Assembly (NCBI RefSeq): GCF_029094545.1
Contig: NZ_CP117835.1
Location: forward strand, 2,150,001-2,214,000
From: Alkalihalophilus pseudofirmus
GTDB taxonomy: Bacteria > Bacillota > Bacilli > Bacillales > Bacillaceae_D
DNA length: 64,000 bases
Direction: 5' to 3'
Of the stretch, positions 25,057 to 34,804 are shown piece by piece. A program made the position numbers and the translations under genes. The notes under the pieces are model-generated. The model searched no databases. It was not told the DNA's origin and worked only from the letters and a program-made list of their open reading frames with translations. Position 1 is the first letter of the stretch; each line of letters begins with the position of its first letter.

Positions 25057-26400
25057 TTACACTTCAAAGAAATTATTCGCAACCGTTTGTTTGTACCAGT
25101 AAAAGCTGTCTTTTTTCGTACGTTCAAGCGTTCTGTAATTCACGTGAACGATTCCAAAGCGCATTGTATAGCCTTCTGCCCATTCAAAGTTATCTAATAG
25201 AGACCAAGTAAGATATCCTTTAATGTTCACACCAGATTCGATGCTGCGCTGCAAAGCTACTAAATGCTGCTTCAAATAATCTGTGCGGCGATCATCTTTC
25301 ACTTCACCGTTTTCCACACCGTCATTAATGCAAGCACCATTTTCCGTGATATAGATCGGAACATTTCCGTAATTCTCATTAATATGTGTTAACACTTTAT
25401 AGAAACCTTCAGGGTAGATGTTCCAGCCAATATCTGTTTTCAAGTATCCTGCATCGACTTTTTCGTGGTCGAATAATCCTTCATTTTCTTTGTAGCGTCC
25501 GACCCCGCCAGAGTAATAATTAATTCCTAGAAAATCGATCGGCTGTGAGATGATCTCCATGTCGCCTTCTTCAATTTGCAGTACCGCTCCCTTTTCTTCA
25601 AACCATTTCACCATGAAATCTGGGTACGTTCCTTTGAATACCGGGTCAAAGAACCAATCCATAAAATAGCCATTCACTCGCTTACATGCATCAATATCTT
25701 CTTCTTTATTGCTGTATGGCTCATTCCATTCAACATTCGGAGCGTAACCAATCTGTCCTTTTATTCCAAGTTCTCTAAAGCGAATAACTGTTTTGCCGTG
25801 TGCCACAAGCAGGTGATGCGCCACATTCATTGCTAGCTGCAAATCATTATTACCAGGAGCATGAGCACCTACGTAATTGGATAAGAATGACACACACCAA
25901 GGTTCATTAAACGTAATCCAATGCTTAATTTTCCCTTCGAATTCTTTGAACATTAACTCTGCATACTGCAAGAAAGCTTCAATCGTTTCACGGTTATCCC
26001 AGCCGCCTTGATCTTGAAGTGCTTGCGGAAGATCCCAGTGATAAAGGGTACACATCGGCTCGATACCTTTCTCAAGCAGACGGTCTACTAAGTTATGATA
26101 ATAATCTAAGCCCTCTTGGTTTACTTCTCCAGTGCCTTCTGGAAAAATTCTCGGCCATGCCACTGAGAAGCGGTAGAAATCAACCCCAAGGTCGTCCATA
26201 ATCTCAATGTCTTCTTCATACTTGTGATAGCTGCCGCAAGCGACATCTCCGTTATCTCCGTTTACTACTTTGCCTGGAGTTTTTGAAAATGTATCCCAAA
26301 TCGATGTTCCTCTGCCGCCCTCATTTGCGGCGCCCTCTATTTGATAGGATGCTGTAGCGACTCCCCATTTCATATCTTTAGGAAATTGGATAATAGTCAT
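25057..26400 (-). CDS. GH1 beta-glucosidase (447 aa)
   Basis: Family 1 glycoside hydrolase of normal length, without signal peptide, so cytoplasmic. TFNEPW (acid/base Glu at 166) and ITENGA (nucleophile Glu at 353) are intact, as are the substrate-binding QIEGA near residue 20 and WSLLDNFEW near 410. It would hydrolyse imported beta-gluco-oligosaccharides or laminaribiose left over by the phosphorylase. 6-phospho-beta-glucosidase activity is less likely since the companion importer is an ABC system, not a PTS. It is preceded by three operator-like palindromes. Confidence 0.93.
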   Translation of the reverse strand: MTIIQFPKDMKWGVATASYQIEGAANEGGRGTSIWDTFSKTPGKVVNGDNGDVACGSYHKYEEDIEIMDDLGVDFYRFSVAWPRIFPEGTGEVNQEGLDYYHNLVDRLLEKGIEPMCTLYHWDLPQALQDQGGWDNRETIEAFLQYAELMFKEFEGKIKHWITFNEPWCVSFLSNYVGAHAPGNNDLQLAMNVAHHLLVAHGKTVIRFRELGIKGQIGYAPNVEWNEPYSNKEEDIDACKRVNGYFMDWFFDPVFKGTYPDFMVKWFEEKGAVLQIEEGDMEIISQPIDFLGINYYSGGVGRYKENEGLFDHEKVDAGYLKTDIGWNIYPEGFYKVLTHINENYGNVPIYITENGACINDGVENGEVKDDRRTDYLKQHLVALQRSIESGVNIKGYLTWSLLDNFEWAEGYTMRFGIVHVNYRTLERTKKDSFYWYKQTVANNFFEV

Positions 26401-26444
26401 GTATGATAACTCCCTCCATGTCGTTTTGAATATTCTGTCTAGTA

Positions 26445-26454
26445 AAAGCGCTTT
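26445..26454. promoter_or_regulatory. LacI/CRE-type operator before the GH1 gene
   Basis: AAAGCGCTTT with TTTCG extension, 45 bp before the GH1 start codon. Same core as the sites at 15249, 18518 and 25022. Confidence 0.7.
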
Positions 26455-26564
26455 CGTAGTTAGCGAAAAAAATAGATCGCTGTATTCTACTAAACGTAAA
26501 CGTATTATTGGAACCTCGACTGCCTGCTAGCAGTGTGAGATCTCGTTTATATAAAATTGTTTAA

Positions 26565-26635
26565 GAAAGCCCTTTCGTAAAGTTATTATATACTCTCCTT
26601 TTCTAGTATGCAATACTTTTTTCGAAACCGCTTTC
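26565..26635. promoter_or_regulatory. Two variant operator sites further upstream of the GH1 gene
   Basis: GAAAGCCCTTTC (26565-26576) and GAAACCGCTTTC (26624-26635) each differ by one base from the perfect palindrome at 15249. They lie 59 bp apart, and the nearer is 111 bp from the proximal site, permitting DNA looping or mixed LacI/CcpA control. The remaining part of this 347-bp gap shows no gene. Confidence 0.5.
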
Positions 26636-26747
26636 CTAAATTTTTTCGAACAATTAGAATAAGACGCCGCCCTTTTTCGGACAGCGCCGCTGCAACACCC
26701 CATATCTAGCTATGAGATAAAATACTTAGTGACTCACTAAAATTCTT

Positions 26748-27428
26748 TTATTTAGCCCCTTCAAAATATGGCTGAACAATGACAAAGCCATTTCCTTCAA
26801 ACGCCATTTGAATGGACTCGCCGCTTCCTCTGCCTAAAAAGGTCCGGTAGTTCATATCGGTTTTAAATTTCGGTTCGAGATGACCTGACCAAGCGACAGT
26901 TGCACTAGGGTCTGTAAATACAGGCTTTCCAGGCTCAACGAGTAAGGTCAGCGGCTCGTAATGCGTCGTAATTGCTACTTTCCCACGCCCCTCTAAACCA
27001 ATATTAAATAGCCCTCCGCTCATCATCCCTGCTACCTTCCGCATCATATGAATATCCCAGTCAACCGAAGGCTCAAATGCTAACACATCGTCTCCATTGA
27101 CAGTGATTTTATCTCCAAGCAAATCTAAAATTGTAATCTTTTTTCCTTGATCTGATAAATAAAGAATGCCGTTTCCTTTCGCTTTCATCAGCTCGTTGCC
27201 TTCATTCGTGAAGGCTTTTTTAAACATCCGGTTTGCCCCGTGCTCAAGCATCCCTTCACGTTCAAAGCGAATATCCCCTTCATAGGCAATCATTGAGCCC
27301 ATTTTAGACCAAATTAAATCATCAAGCTCCACTCTTAATATGCGGTCCGTCTCTAATCCGAACGTATCGTATTGCTTCTCTTTGTTCATCGTCTTTTGAA
27401 TAAATTCTTGGATCGAGTATTCGCTCAC
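26748..27428 (-). CDS. AIM24-family protein (226 aa)
   Basis: Belongs to the AIM24 (formerly DUF124) family, a beta-rich fold also related to the TRAP-like superfamily: the pattern GSMIAYEGDIRFER, GNGILYLSDQGKKI, NGDDVLAFEPSVDW and GKVAITTHYEPLTLLV is well conserved. Bacterial members are cytoplasmic and their function is not established; the yeast member acts in mitochondrial membrane organisation. No neighbour gives a hint: the gap upstream has the 20-bp-period array and the downstream one the glucan operators. Family is recognised with good confidence; no function is assigned. Confidence 0.85.
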   Translation of the reverse strand: MSEYSIQEFIQKTMNKEKQYDTFGLETDRILRVELDDLIWSKMGSMIAYEGDIRFEREGMLEHGANRMFKKAFTNEGNELMKAKGNGILYLSDQGKKITILDLLGDKITVNGDDVLAFEPSVDWDIHMMRKVAGMMSGGLFNIGLEGRGKVAITTHYEPLTLLVEPGKPVFTDPSATVAWSGHLEPKFKTDMNYRTFLGRGSGESIQMAFEGNGFVIVQPYFEGAK

Positions 27429-27537
27429 TCGTGCCTCACCTCTTATTCATTATCTATCACCCTATGTCAAGATTCTACCATTATATGGTTTAGGTGGTAA
27501 AGAGATGTGAGTTGGAGTGCTGAGTGTCTTGAGACTG

Positions 27538-27690
27538 ACGCAATTATTATTGGACTAGATACAATTGCGACTGACACCGACGCAATTGTCCTCTCAATCG
27601 GCGGAATTAATGCAGACAGACGCAATTGACCCCAGAACAGACGCAATAACCTATGCAACCCGCTCAATTATCTCCGCAACCTACGCATAA
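27538..27690 (-). repeat. Degenerate ~20-bp-period GACGCAATT array, locus 2
   Basis: ACGCAATT at 27538, ACAATTG near 27561, ACGCAATTG at 27580, CGGAATT at 27602, ACGCAATTG at 27620, ACGCAAT at 27641, GCTCAATT at 27662 and CGCAAC near 27675. Steps are 19-22 bp. Orientation is opposite to locus 1. The 325-bp gap (27429-27753) contains nothing else recognisable; a 66- and an 81-codon frame through it are translations of the array. Confidence 0.65.
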
Positions 27691-27753
27691 AGCGTGTGAA
27701 AAGATACAATTGCCGGCAAGGTACACCTACAAACGACCTCAAATAAATGACCT

Positions 27754-29124
27754 TTATTTCACCATCATCACAAAACTGATTCCTAAAATGGCCAGAACAA
27801 GCAGGTGAACACCATTCGTTCGCAGTCCTGTCTGTACTCCTGTCATGCCGACTAGCCGGCTGACCATTAAATTTAATCCTGAAAAAGGACTTAAAGCAGC
27901 TGATATGGACCAAGTGAGCAACAAAAGCATAGCCAGTGACAGCGTACTGATTCCTAACTCATCTGCATTAAGCTGCATGGCAAGAGCAGCAATAACGGCA
28001 ATTTGATGAATGCCGATATAAGTGACAAGCAGGACAAGAGCCATGATAGCCATGGCAAATAATAAAAATGATTGTTCAGCTATTACGATTAGCAGCTCAC
28101 TAATCTTATTTGCGAAAGTGGTCCCTTGAAGAGCGTGAGCTAATACGCCGGCACTCATAAACAGCATAATTTCATTGTTTAACATCGGGACCGATTGATC
28201 ACGGTACCCCTTTAATAGTGGATTGAGTTTCCTCCAGCTTTTCGTTAATACTCCCCACATTAGCGGAAGGATCACAGAAATCATGCTCACGATTATGACC
28301 ATCGACCACTTTGTCACATACTCTATTGCTAAGGACGAACTCATAAGGATCATCACAAATAAGACTAGTTTCAGCAGCTGCCATTTATGTGTTTTATCTA
28401 ATTGCTTTTGGGGAAATCCTTCTGCAGAAACGGTATGGTTTCTACTCCATAGATAAAATAAAAGATTGCCAATAAGGAGTGAAAGAATAGAGAGCCCCAT
28501 GCCATAGATAATATAGCGGCCCACTGGCATATTTAAGTAATATAAGATTAGAGAAACAGAAGCAAAGTAGGGAGACCACATTAGTGCTGATGAGAATCCA
28601 ATTAAATAGCTTTTAGCTGACATTTCTGATGGGAGCTTTAGACTCTCTAAAAACTCACTGACGATTCTTATCGATCCTAAATTTAAGATTGGACTCAAAA
28701 TAAATAATGAACTTGTAATGCCGAAGAACAGTTTTCTCGGATGATGCAGCAGATTTTGTAAGAACGACTCTACGGATTGGAAATATCCATTCAGTTTGAG
28801 CGGCATCGAGAGCATAGGAGAAAGTGTTACTAAGCAAAGAAGAGGCAAAATGAGTAAAACCCCCTCACTCACCCCATGAAACCCAGCTCCTTTACTAAAT
28901 TCCAACGCTATCCCTGTTCCCATCATGATAAAACCAATTATTCTTGGAAATCCTCGAGAAAAATAGGCACTTGTAATGAAGGCTAGCACAGCTATCACAA
29001 CGACCACGTACCCTAACCATGTAAGCTCTGCGAAGTATTGTATAAGAAATAAAAAACACATCGATAAAATGAGATAACTACGCAGCAGCTGCCCCTTTCC
29101 ACTAAACGAAGACATGGCGTTCAA
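27754..29124 (-). CDS. Polytopic membrane protein, putative sugar-acid permease (456 aa)
   Basis: Very hydrophobic, with about 12 membrane helices spread over the full length and a loop rich in Lys/His near residue 240. The order of helices and repeated Pro/Gly breaks recalls ion-transporter-superfamily carriers, but no signature motif was recognised. The start lies directly at the garD stop (29125), so it is the last gene of the hexarate operon and translationally linked to garD. B. subtilis has an MFS-type glucarate permease in the analogous place, which this protein does not resemble. A role in hexarate uptake or efflux is an inference from position only. Confidence 0.6.
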   Translation of the reverse strand: MNAMSSFSGKGQLLRSYLILSMCFLFLIQYFAELTWLGYVVVVIAVLAFITSAYFSRGFPRIIGFIMMGTGIALEFSKGAGFHGVSEGVLLILPLLCLVTLSPMLSMPLKLNGYFQSVESFLQNLLHHPRKLFFGITSSLFILSPILNLGSIRIVSEFLESLKLPSEMSAKSYLIGFSSALMWSPYFASVSLILYYLNMPVGRYIIYGMGLSILSLLIGNLLFYLWSRNHTVSAEGFPQKQLDKTHKWQLLKLVLFVMILMSSSLAIEYVTKWSMVIIVSMISVILPLMWGVLTKSWRKLNPLLKGYRDQSVPMLNNEIMLFMSAGVLAHALQGTTFANKISELLIVIAEQSFLLFAMAIMALVLLVTYIGIHQIAVIAALAMQLNADELGISTLSLAMLLLLTWSISAALSPFSGLNLMVSRLVGMTGVQTGLRTNGVHLLVLAILGISFVMMVK

Positions 29125-30651
29125 TTAAGAGATCGGCGCAGGATTAAATAGTGTTAGATCATTACTAATTCCCCACTGATCAGCCCATGTTTGTTTTCTT
29201 CCGCTCGCAACATCGAGGATAAAATGAAATAATTCCCAACCTACTTCTTCAATCGTCGCTTCACCAGTTGCAATGGTACCGGCATTTATATCAATTAAGT
29301 CCTTCCATTCTTCCATTAATGAATTTCGGGTGGACACTTTAATCACTGGTGCCATTGAGAGGTTATACGGTGTACCTCTCCCTGTTGCAAACACCTGTAA
29401 GTGCATACCAGCAGCCAACTGCAACGTACCGCAGACAAAATCACTCGCTGGAGTGGCTGCAAAAAGCAGTCCTTTTTCCGTTGCTCTTTCCCCAGGGGGG
29501 ACAACCCCTGAAATGGGACTGGTGCCTGATTTCACAACAGACCCTAACGATTTTTCCACCACATTGGATAGCCCGCCTTTTTTATTACCTGGAGATGGGT
29601 TTGCACTGCGGTCTGCCTCGCCTTTTTCTAAATAGGTATCATACCACTTCATCTCTTGAATAAGCGAGCGGCCTACCTCTTCATTTACTGCCCTTTCTGT
29701 TAATAAATGAATCGCGTCTCTGACTTCTGTCACTTCAGAAAACATCACAGTTGCACCTGCCCGAACAAGTAAATCTGCTGCATATCCTATTGCCGGATTC
29801 GCTGTTACACCCGAGAATGCATCACTTCCACCGCACTGCAAACCTACGACTAACTCTTTCACAGGGATCGTCTCTCTTTGCCTTTCATTTAACTTCGCTA
29901 ACCTAACTTCAGCCATTTGGCAAATCTCCGTCACCATCGCCTCAAATCCAGGCTGTTGTTGAAGGGATAAAATATTTGATGGCCCGCTTAGTTGTTCAGG
30001 CTGAAGCTTCTCACACCCTAACCCCACTACTAACACTTCTCCACCAAAATTAGGATGAACGGCGATATGTTGAATGGTACGAATTGGTATTTTTGCTTCA
30101 GGTGCACCAATCGCTACCCCGCAGCCATAGGCGTGATTTAGAGCAACAACATCGTGAACATTTGGGTACTGCGGCAGAATGTCTTTTTTGATTTTCTCTA
30201 CTGCATAATCTAGGACACCTGTTACACACTGTACGCTTGTCGTAATTCCTAAAATATTTTTGATTCCTGCTGTTCCGTTTGCATTTCGATATCCTTCAAA
30301 TGTATAACCCTCTAGAGGCGGAAGGGGTTCGTGTTTTCGCGAAGCTATCGACAAATGATCTAAATCAGGCGGTTTAGGCAAGTCTATTAATGACTCCTTG
30401 ACCCAGCTTCCGGTCGGAATAGAAGATAATGCATAGCCGATAATTTCCCCGTAACGTATAATTGGTTGATTTTGCTCGATGTCAAAAAGAGCCACTTTAT
30501 GCCCTTGCGGAACAAATTCGATCAACTCTAAACCACAGGTGAAGGCTGTTCCCTTTTTGAGGCCGCCTGAGTTTACAATAATCGCAACGTTATCATTCTC
30601 ATGTACTTTAATATAAAGCGGGATGTCATTTACTTTTGTATGTACATCCAT
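29125..30651 (-). CDS. garD: Galactarate dehydratase, UxaA/GarD family (508 aa)
   Basis: N-terminal SAF domain (about 5-80) followed by the UxaA-type catalytic region, with [42 protein letters not shown] and the Cys/His ligands of the iron site. GarD removes water from galactarate to give 5-dehydro-4-deoxy-D-glucarate, the same product as GudD, so both feed KdgD. The neighbouring glucarate genes favour galactarate over altronate dehydratase. The start at 30651 (ATG after AAGGAGAGG) is preferred; the longer frame's first ATG at 30675 lies upstream of that ribosome site. Confidence 0.82.
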   Translation of the reverse strand: MDVHTKVNDIPLYIKVHENDNVAIIVNSGGLKKGTAFTCGLELIEFVPQGHKVALFDIEQNQPIIRYGEIIGYALSSIPTGSWVKESLIDLPKPPDLDHLSIASRKHEPLPPLEGYTFEGYRNANGTAGIKNILGITTSVQCVTGVLDYAVEKIKKDILPQYPNVHDVVALNHAYGCGVAIGAPEAKIPIRTIQHIAVHPNFGGEVLVVGLGCEKLQPEQLSGPSNILSLQQQPGFEAMVTEICQMAEVRLAKLNERQRETIPVKELVVGLQCGGSDAFSGVTANPAIGYAADLLVRAGATVMFSEVTEVRDAIHLLTERAVNEEVGRSLIQEMKWYDTYLEKGEADRSANPSPGNKKGGLSNVVEKSLGSVVKSGTSPISGVVPPGERATEKGLLFAATPASDFVCGTLQLAAGMHLQVFATGRGTPYNLSMAPVIKVSTRNSLMEEWKDLIDINAGTIATGEATIEEVGWELFHFILDVASGRKQTWADQWGISNDLTLFNPAPIS

Positions 30652-30716
30652 CCGAACCTCTCCTTTCTTAGTCATAAAGCAGATTGGTTGACTGGCCAGC
30701 TGGGCTTTTTACCTGT

Positions 30717-30812
30717 TCATACTGCATTACTAATAACGGCATACCCTTTTTCCATTAAATAGGAAGAACCGACACCTGAAACACCTTTTGCAATCACTAC
30801 TTTATAGCCCAC
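30717..30812 (-). pseudogene. 31-codon ORF between gudD and garD, likely relic of a 2-hydroxyacid dehydrogenase
   Basis: A GTG at 30812 sits eight bases after a perfect AGGAGG site and opens a 31-codon frame encoding a peptide that begins VGYKVVIAKGVSGVG and continues SYLMEKGYAVISNA, then TGA. This resembles the first beta-alpha-beta unit of D-2-hydroxyacid dehydrogenases (phosphoglycerate or glycerate type). Nothing of the remaining 290 residues is present; garD starts 66 bp later. The likeliest reading is a gene truncated by deletion, retaining its ribosome site. A functional small peptide is possible but without support. Confidence 0.5.
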
Positions 30813-30824
30813 AGCCTCATCCTC

Positions 30825-32186
30825 CTACTCTCGAACAAGGCATGGTCGTTTATTGTCAAACTTCCAACCTGGGATCAAATACTGCATCGCGATTGAATCA
30901 TCACGCACCCCAAGACCCTCTCTTTTATAAAGCTCATGTGCTTCTTCAATCTGATCAAAATCTACCTCTACCCCTAAACCTGGAGTATTTGGAACATCGA
31001 CTTTCCCATCTTTAATTTGGAACGGGTTTTTCGTAAGATACTGCCCATCTTGCCAAATCCAATGCGTATCAATTGCCGTGATCTCACCAGGCGCAGCAGC
31101 TGACACATGTGTAAACATAGCAAGGGAGATATCAAAGTGATTATTAGAATGAGAGCCCCATGTTAAGCCCCAATCGTGGCACATTTGAGCGACACGTACC
31201 GAGCCTTGCATCGTCCAGAAGTGAGGATCTGCTAGTGGAATATCGACTGATTGTAAAGTAATAGAATGCCCCATCTGTCTCCAGTCCGTAGCAATCATAT
31301 TTGTGGCTGTTTTTAACCCGGTTGCCCGTCTGAATTCTGCCATAACCTCACGGGCGGAATAGCCATTTTCTGCACCACATGGATCTTCTGCATAAGCGAG
31401 CACATCATGTTTATCACGACATAGTTCAATCGCTTCAGCTAGAGACCAGGCACCGTTTGGATCAAGTGTAATTCTTGCCTTTGGAAAACGCTCGGCAAGG
31501 GCTGTCACTGCTTTCATTTCTTCTTCACCAGATAAAACTCCGCCCTTTAGTTTAAAATCATTAAACCCGTAGCGTTCATGAGCAGCTTCAGCTAAACGAA
31601 CGATAGCCTCTGGTGTCATCGCTTCTTCGTGACGAAGACGCATCCACTCATCCTCATTATCAAGATTACTTAAGTATGGCAGGTCTGTTTTCGTTCGGTC
31701 TCCTATATAAAACAAGTAACCTAGCATTTCAACTTGGTCACGCTGCTTGCCTTCTCCGAGCAATTCGGCTACTGGCACACCTAAATGTTTCCCGAGTAAA
31801 TCTAGAAATGCAGACTCTAAAGCTGTAATCGCATGTATGGTAATGCGCAAATCAAATGTCTGCAGTCCACGGCCGGCTGAATCACGATCAGCAAATTGAT
31901 GCCGAATGACGTTTAAAATAGAATTGTAGGTGGCTATCGATTTTCCAACAATTAAAGGTGCCGCATCTTCAATTGTTTTTCGAATGCCTTCTCCTCCAGG
32001 AACTTCGCCAACCCCAATATTTCCAGCGCTATCTTTTAATATGACAATATTTCTAGTGAAAAACGGGCTGTGTGCTCCGCTTAAATTTAAGAGCATACTA
32101 TCATGACCTGCTACAGGAATGACCTTTACCTCACTTACAACCGGAGTAGATGTAGCTTTTTCTTCTTTAACTTGTTCGATATGCAT
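30825..32186 (-). CDS. gudD: Glucarate dehydratase (453 aa)
   Basis: Enolase-superfamily enzyme of the GlucD subgroup: catalytic KxK in FKLKGG, metal ligands in [15 protein letters not shown] and NMIATDW, and the His of [10 protein letters not shown] that abstracts the C5 proton. It dehydrates D-glucarate (and L-idarate) to 5-dehydro-4-deoxy-D-glucarate. The ATG at 32186 with AAGGTGG upstream is chosen; the frame's earlier ATG at 32246 adds 20 residues without ribosome site. It lies 91 bp after the semialdehyde dehydrogenase gene. Identity is near certain. Confidence 0.95.
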   Translation of the reverse strand: MHIEQVKEEKATSTPVVSEVKVIPVAGHDSMLLNLSGAHSPFFTRNIVILKDSAGNIGVGEVPGGEGIRKTIEDAAPLIVGKSIATYNSILNVIRHQFADRDSAGRGLQTFDLRITIHAITALESAFLDLLGKHLGVPVAELLGEGKQRDQVEMLGYLFYIGDRTKTDLPYLSNLDNEDEWMRLRHEEAMTPEAIVRLAEAAHERYGFNDFKLKGGVLSGEEEMKAVTALAERFPKARITLDPNGAWSLAEAIELCRDKHDVLAYAEDPCGAENGYSAREVMAEFRRATGLKTATNMIATDWRQMGHSITLQSVDIPLADPHFWTMQGSVRVAQMCHDWGLTWGSHSNNHFDISLAMFTHVSAAAPGEITAIDTHWIWQDGQYLTKNPFQIKDGKVDVPNTPGLGVEVDFDQIEEAHELYKREGLGVRDDSIAMQYLIPGWKFDNKRPCLVRE

Positions 32187-32277
32187 CCTGATCCCACCTT
32201 TATAGATTGAATAAATAAATTGATAGACTGATTCAAGCGCGACCACCAGAATGATTTATTCTAGTGGTCACGCTCTT

Positions 32278-33741
32278 TTATTTAACAAATACAGTTTTAA
32301 TTGAAGTGAAGAACTCTTTCGCTGCCTGCCCTTGCTCACGAGAGTGCGAGCTTGATTGCTTCATTCCGCCAAACGGAGCTTGCAGCTCAACTCCAGCACT
32401 TTCTGAATTCACACGGACAAGTCCCGCTTCCATCTCATCCACAAAGGAAAGCATCTGTTGGATATTTGTTGTAAAGATGGAGGCACTTAACCCAAACTCC
32501 ACGTCATTTGCCACTTTAATCGCATCTTCTAAGCGATTCACTTGAATAAGGGCAATGACAGGACCGAAAATTTCTTCTTGAGCAATCGTCATATCAGGTG
32601 AAACATTTTCAAAAATGGTAGGTTCTACAAAATAACCTTTATCAAATACTCCCCCTTTTAATCTGTTCCCACCAGCAATGAGTGCCGCTCCTTCTTCTTT
32701 TCCTTTTTCAATGTAGTGAAGTACCGTATTTAACTGATTTTCACTTGCAGAAGGGCCCATCCACACATTCTCACCAAGACCATCACCTATTGTAATTTCT
32801 GCTGTTTTTGCGAGAAGTTTCTCTTTAAATTCTTCATACACGTCAGCTTCCACTATCACTCTGCTTGTTGCGGTACATTTCTGGCCTGTTGACCGGAATG
32901 CCCCGCTGATCGTTGCTTCAACAGCTAGATTAAGATCTGCATCTTTTGTTACAATCACAGGGTTTTTACCGCCCATCTCAAGCTGATACTTCGCTCCGCG
33001 GGCAAGACAACCTTGGCCTATTCTTTTTCCAACTGAATTTGATCCAGTAAACGTAATCCCAGCCACATCCGGATGATCTGTTAATGCCTGACCGATCACA
33101 GAGCCAGAACCTGTAACCAAGTTCACTACACCTTTAGGAAATCCTGCTTCTTCTAAACATTCCACTACTTTTGCACATGTCACAGCTGCCTCTTGAGCCG
33201 GCTTTATGACGACTGCATTGCCATAAATTAAGGCTGGGGCCATTTTCCATAATGGGATCGCGACCGGAAAATTCCACGGAGTAATCACACCAACAACACC
33301 TAATGGAGCTCTTTTGGTAAACATGAGGGCACTTGGGTCTGTGGAAGGAATGACGTCCCCTTCGCTGCGCAGACCTTCCCCGGCATAATACCTGAGGATT
33401 GCCACACCACGAGCGGTTTCTCCTTTCGCTTCCGGTAAGGTTTTGCCCATCTCGCGAGTCATACATTCTGCGATTTCATTTAATCTGTTCTCTAAAATGT
33501 CTGCTGCCTTAAATAAGTACGCGCCTCGCTCATTTCCGGAGAGCTTTCTCCAAGCTTGCTGAGCTTGTTTAGCGGCCTTTACTGCATCATTAAGTTCTTC
33601 TTTTGTAGACATTTGAATTGCACCCACAACATCATCCGTATTAGCTGGGTTGAGGTTCGTTTTCACTTCTCCGCTTACTGATGCAACCCATTCACCATTT
33701 ACAAAATTTAAGTACGTTTTATTTTTTGTTTCAACTGTCAT
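32278..33741 (-). CDS. gucD: 2,5-dioxovalerate (alpha-ketoglutarate semialdehyde) dehydrogenase (487 aa)
   Basis: Aldehyde dehydrogenase fold: [13 protein letters not shown], catalytic Glu in LEMGGKNP (about 255) and nucleophile Cys in GQKCTATSR (289). The B. subtilis counterpart YcbD/GucD sits next to kdgD and gudD and oxidises the KdgD product to 2-oxoglutarate with NAD(P)+, completing the oxidative hexarate route into the TCA cycle. The gap to kdgD is 32 bp, showing co-transcription. General ALDH assignment is certain; substrate is by synteny. Confidence 0.92.
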   Translation of the reverse strand: MTVETKNKTYLNFVNGEWVASVSGEVKTNLNPANTDDVVGAIQMSTKEELNDAVKAAKQAQQAWRKLSGNERGAYLFKAADILENRLNEIAECMTREMGKTLPEAKGETARGVAILRYYAGEGLRSEGDVIPSTDPSALMFTKRAPLGVVGVITPWNFPVAIPLWKMAPALIYGNAVVIKPAQEAAVTCAKVVECLEEAGFPKGVVNLVTGSGSVIGQALTDHPDVAGITFTGSNSVGKRIGQGCLARGAKYQLEMGGKNPVIVTKDADLNLAVEATISGAFRSTGQKCTATSRVIVEADVYEEFKEKLLAKTAEITIGDGLGENVWMGPSASENQLNTVLHYIEKGKEEGAALIAGGNRLKGGVFDKGYFVEPTIFENVSPDMTIAQEEIFGPVIALIQVNRLEDAIKVANDVEFGLSASIFTTNIQQMLSFVDEMEAGLVRVNSESAGVELQAPFGGMKQSSSHSREQGQAAKEFFTSIKTVFVK

Positions 33742-33773
33742 GAAATATAATCCTCCTTCTTTTTTAAATAGAT

Positions 33774-34712
33774 TTATAGATTGGAGATTTCTTTTTGTTC
33801 TGCAGGGTATTTTTCTAACGCTTTCTTAATGATTTTGCTTAGTGTTTCGTAATGATCGCTTTCTACAGCAATACACGGCGGTCTTACTGAATTCTCTACT
33901 GGGAAGCCCTGAATGTTCATTCCAGCCTTAATCAATGAAACAGCATATCCTTTTCTCGCTTTTCTAATTGAATTAATCGGCAGTAACACATTTACATAAA
34001 TATCATTGACGACATCCTCGTTGCCTTCTTTAAGTGCTTCAAAGAAAAGGCGTGAAATATGCGGCATGTAATTTGACATCGCTGATGAGTAAGAATTAAA
34101 ACCGATTTTTGCATAAGCCGGCATTGTAATCTCAGCAAACGGCATTCCATTTAACCATTCCAATCGATCACCAATTGTTTGAACGAGCTCTAAATTCAAC
34201 TCCATATTACCCAGACCGTCTTTTAACCCTACAATTTGAGGGAATTCATTAACTAAACGTTGGAGTGTGTCAAGATTAACAATTGCATTGTCACGGTTAT
34301 AAAGAATCGCGTCTAGCTCACTCTCTTTGACAATGGCTTTGTAGTACTGATACAATCCTTCTTGCTCCCCGTCAATTAGGTATGGAGGTAAAATTAAATA
34401 TCCATCTGCCCCAAGATCCTCAGACAGCTTAACTAATTCAATAGCATCGGTGATGTTGCCGCCAACACCTGTGTATACAGGAACTCTGCCAGCAGTCGTT
34501 TCAACCGCAACCGCAACCATTTTCTGATATTCTGCTCGACTGATCGCATGAAATTCACCAGAACCGCAAGCAATAAATATAGAGCTGAGTCCTTCATTTA
34601 TTAGAAAATCGATATTCACTGCCAGTGCTTTCTCGTCAATTGTACCTTTTTCATTGAAAGGTGCTGTTGGGAAACCAAGAATACCTGTTGGGAATTTTTT
34701 TCTAGAATTCAT
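33774..34712 (-). CDS. kdgD: 5-dehydro-4-deoxyglucarate dehydratase (312 aa)
   Basis: DHDPS/NAL-family TIM barrel: [11 protein letters not shown] at the N-terminus, Schiff-base Lys at 164 in VGLKDGLGN and the Tyr of LYNRDNA at 138. It dehydrates and decarboxylates 5-dehydro-4-deoxyglucarate to 2,5-dioxopentanoate. It is the first gene of the unit kdgD-gucD-gudD-garD-permease. A GntR-type operator and presumed promoter lie 35 bp upstream. High similarity to YcbC of B. subtilis by motif and synteny. Confidence 0.93.
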   Translation of the reverse strand: MNSRKKFPTGILGFPTAPFNEKGTIDEKALAVNIDFLINEGLSSIFIACGSGEFHAISRAEYQKMVAVAVETTAGRVPVYTGVGGNITDAIELVKLSEDLGADGYLILPPYLIDGEQEGLYQYYKAIVKESELDAILYNRDNAIVNLDTLQRLVNEFPQIVGLKDGLGNMELNLELVQTIGDRLEWLNGMPFAEITMPAYAKIGFNSYSSAMSNYMPHISRLFFEALKEGNEDVVNDIYVNVLLPINSIRKARKGYAVSLIKAGMNIQGFPVENSVRPPCIAVESDHYETLSKIIKKALEKYPAEQKEISNL

Positions 34713-34741
34713 CTCTTCATCTCCTATTGTTTGTTTTATGA

Positions 34742-34761
34742 TTTAATTGTCTTACAAATAA
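34742..34761. promoter_or_regulatory. GntR-family operator before kdgD
   Basis: TTTAATTGTCTTACAAATAA with TTGTCTTACAA at 34747-34757. The reverse complement of this core appears at 39039 and 39884, both also before genes of this locus. Confidence 0.75.
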
Positions 34762-34804
34762 CTCTAAAAATTTTTTGTTCTTATACTAGCTATAATTAAT
34801 CTGT

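Noticed and set aside
25057-26400. 6-phospho-beta-glucosidase (PTS-linked GH1)
   Set aside because: No PTS components are nearby; an ABC importer is. Motifs alone do not demand a phosphate-binding loop.
26640-26700. Terminator after the AIM24-like gene in the GC-rich stretch
   Set aside because: The GCC/GGC-rich bases there do not form a continuous stem with a U-tract on either strand.
27467-27913. 66- and 81-codon minus-strand frames near the second 20-bp array
   Set aside because: They consist of the array and of the antisense of the permease C-terminus; no ribosome site or recognisable protein.
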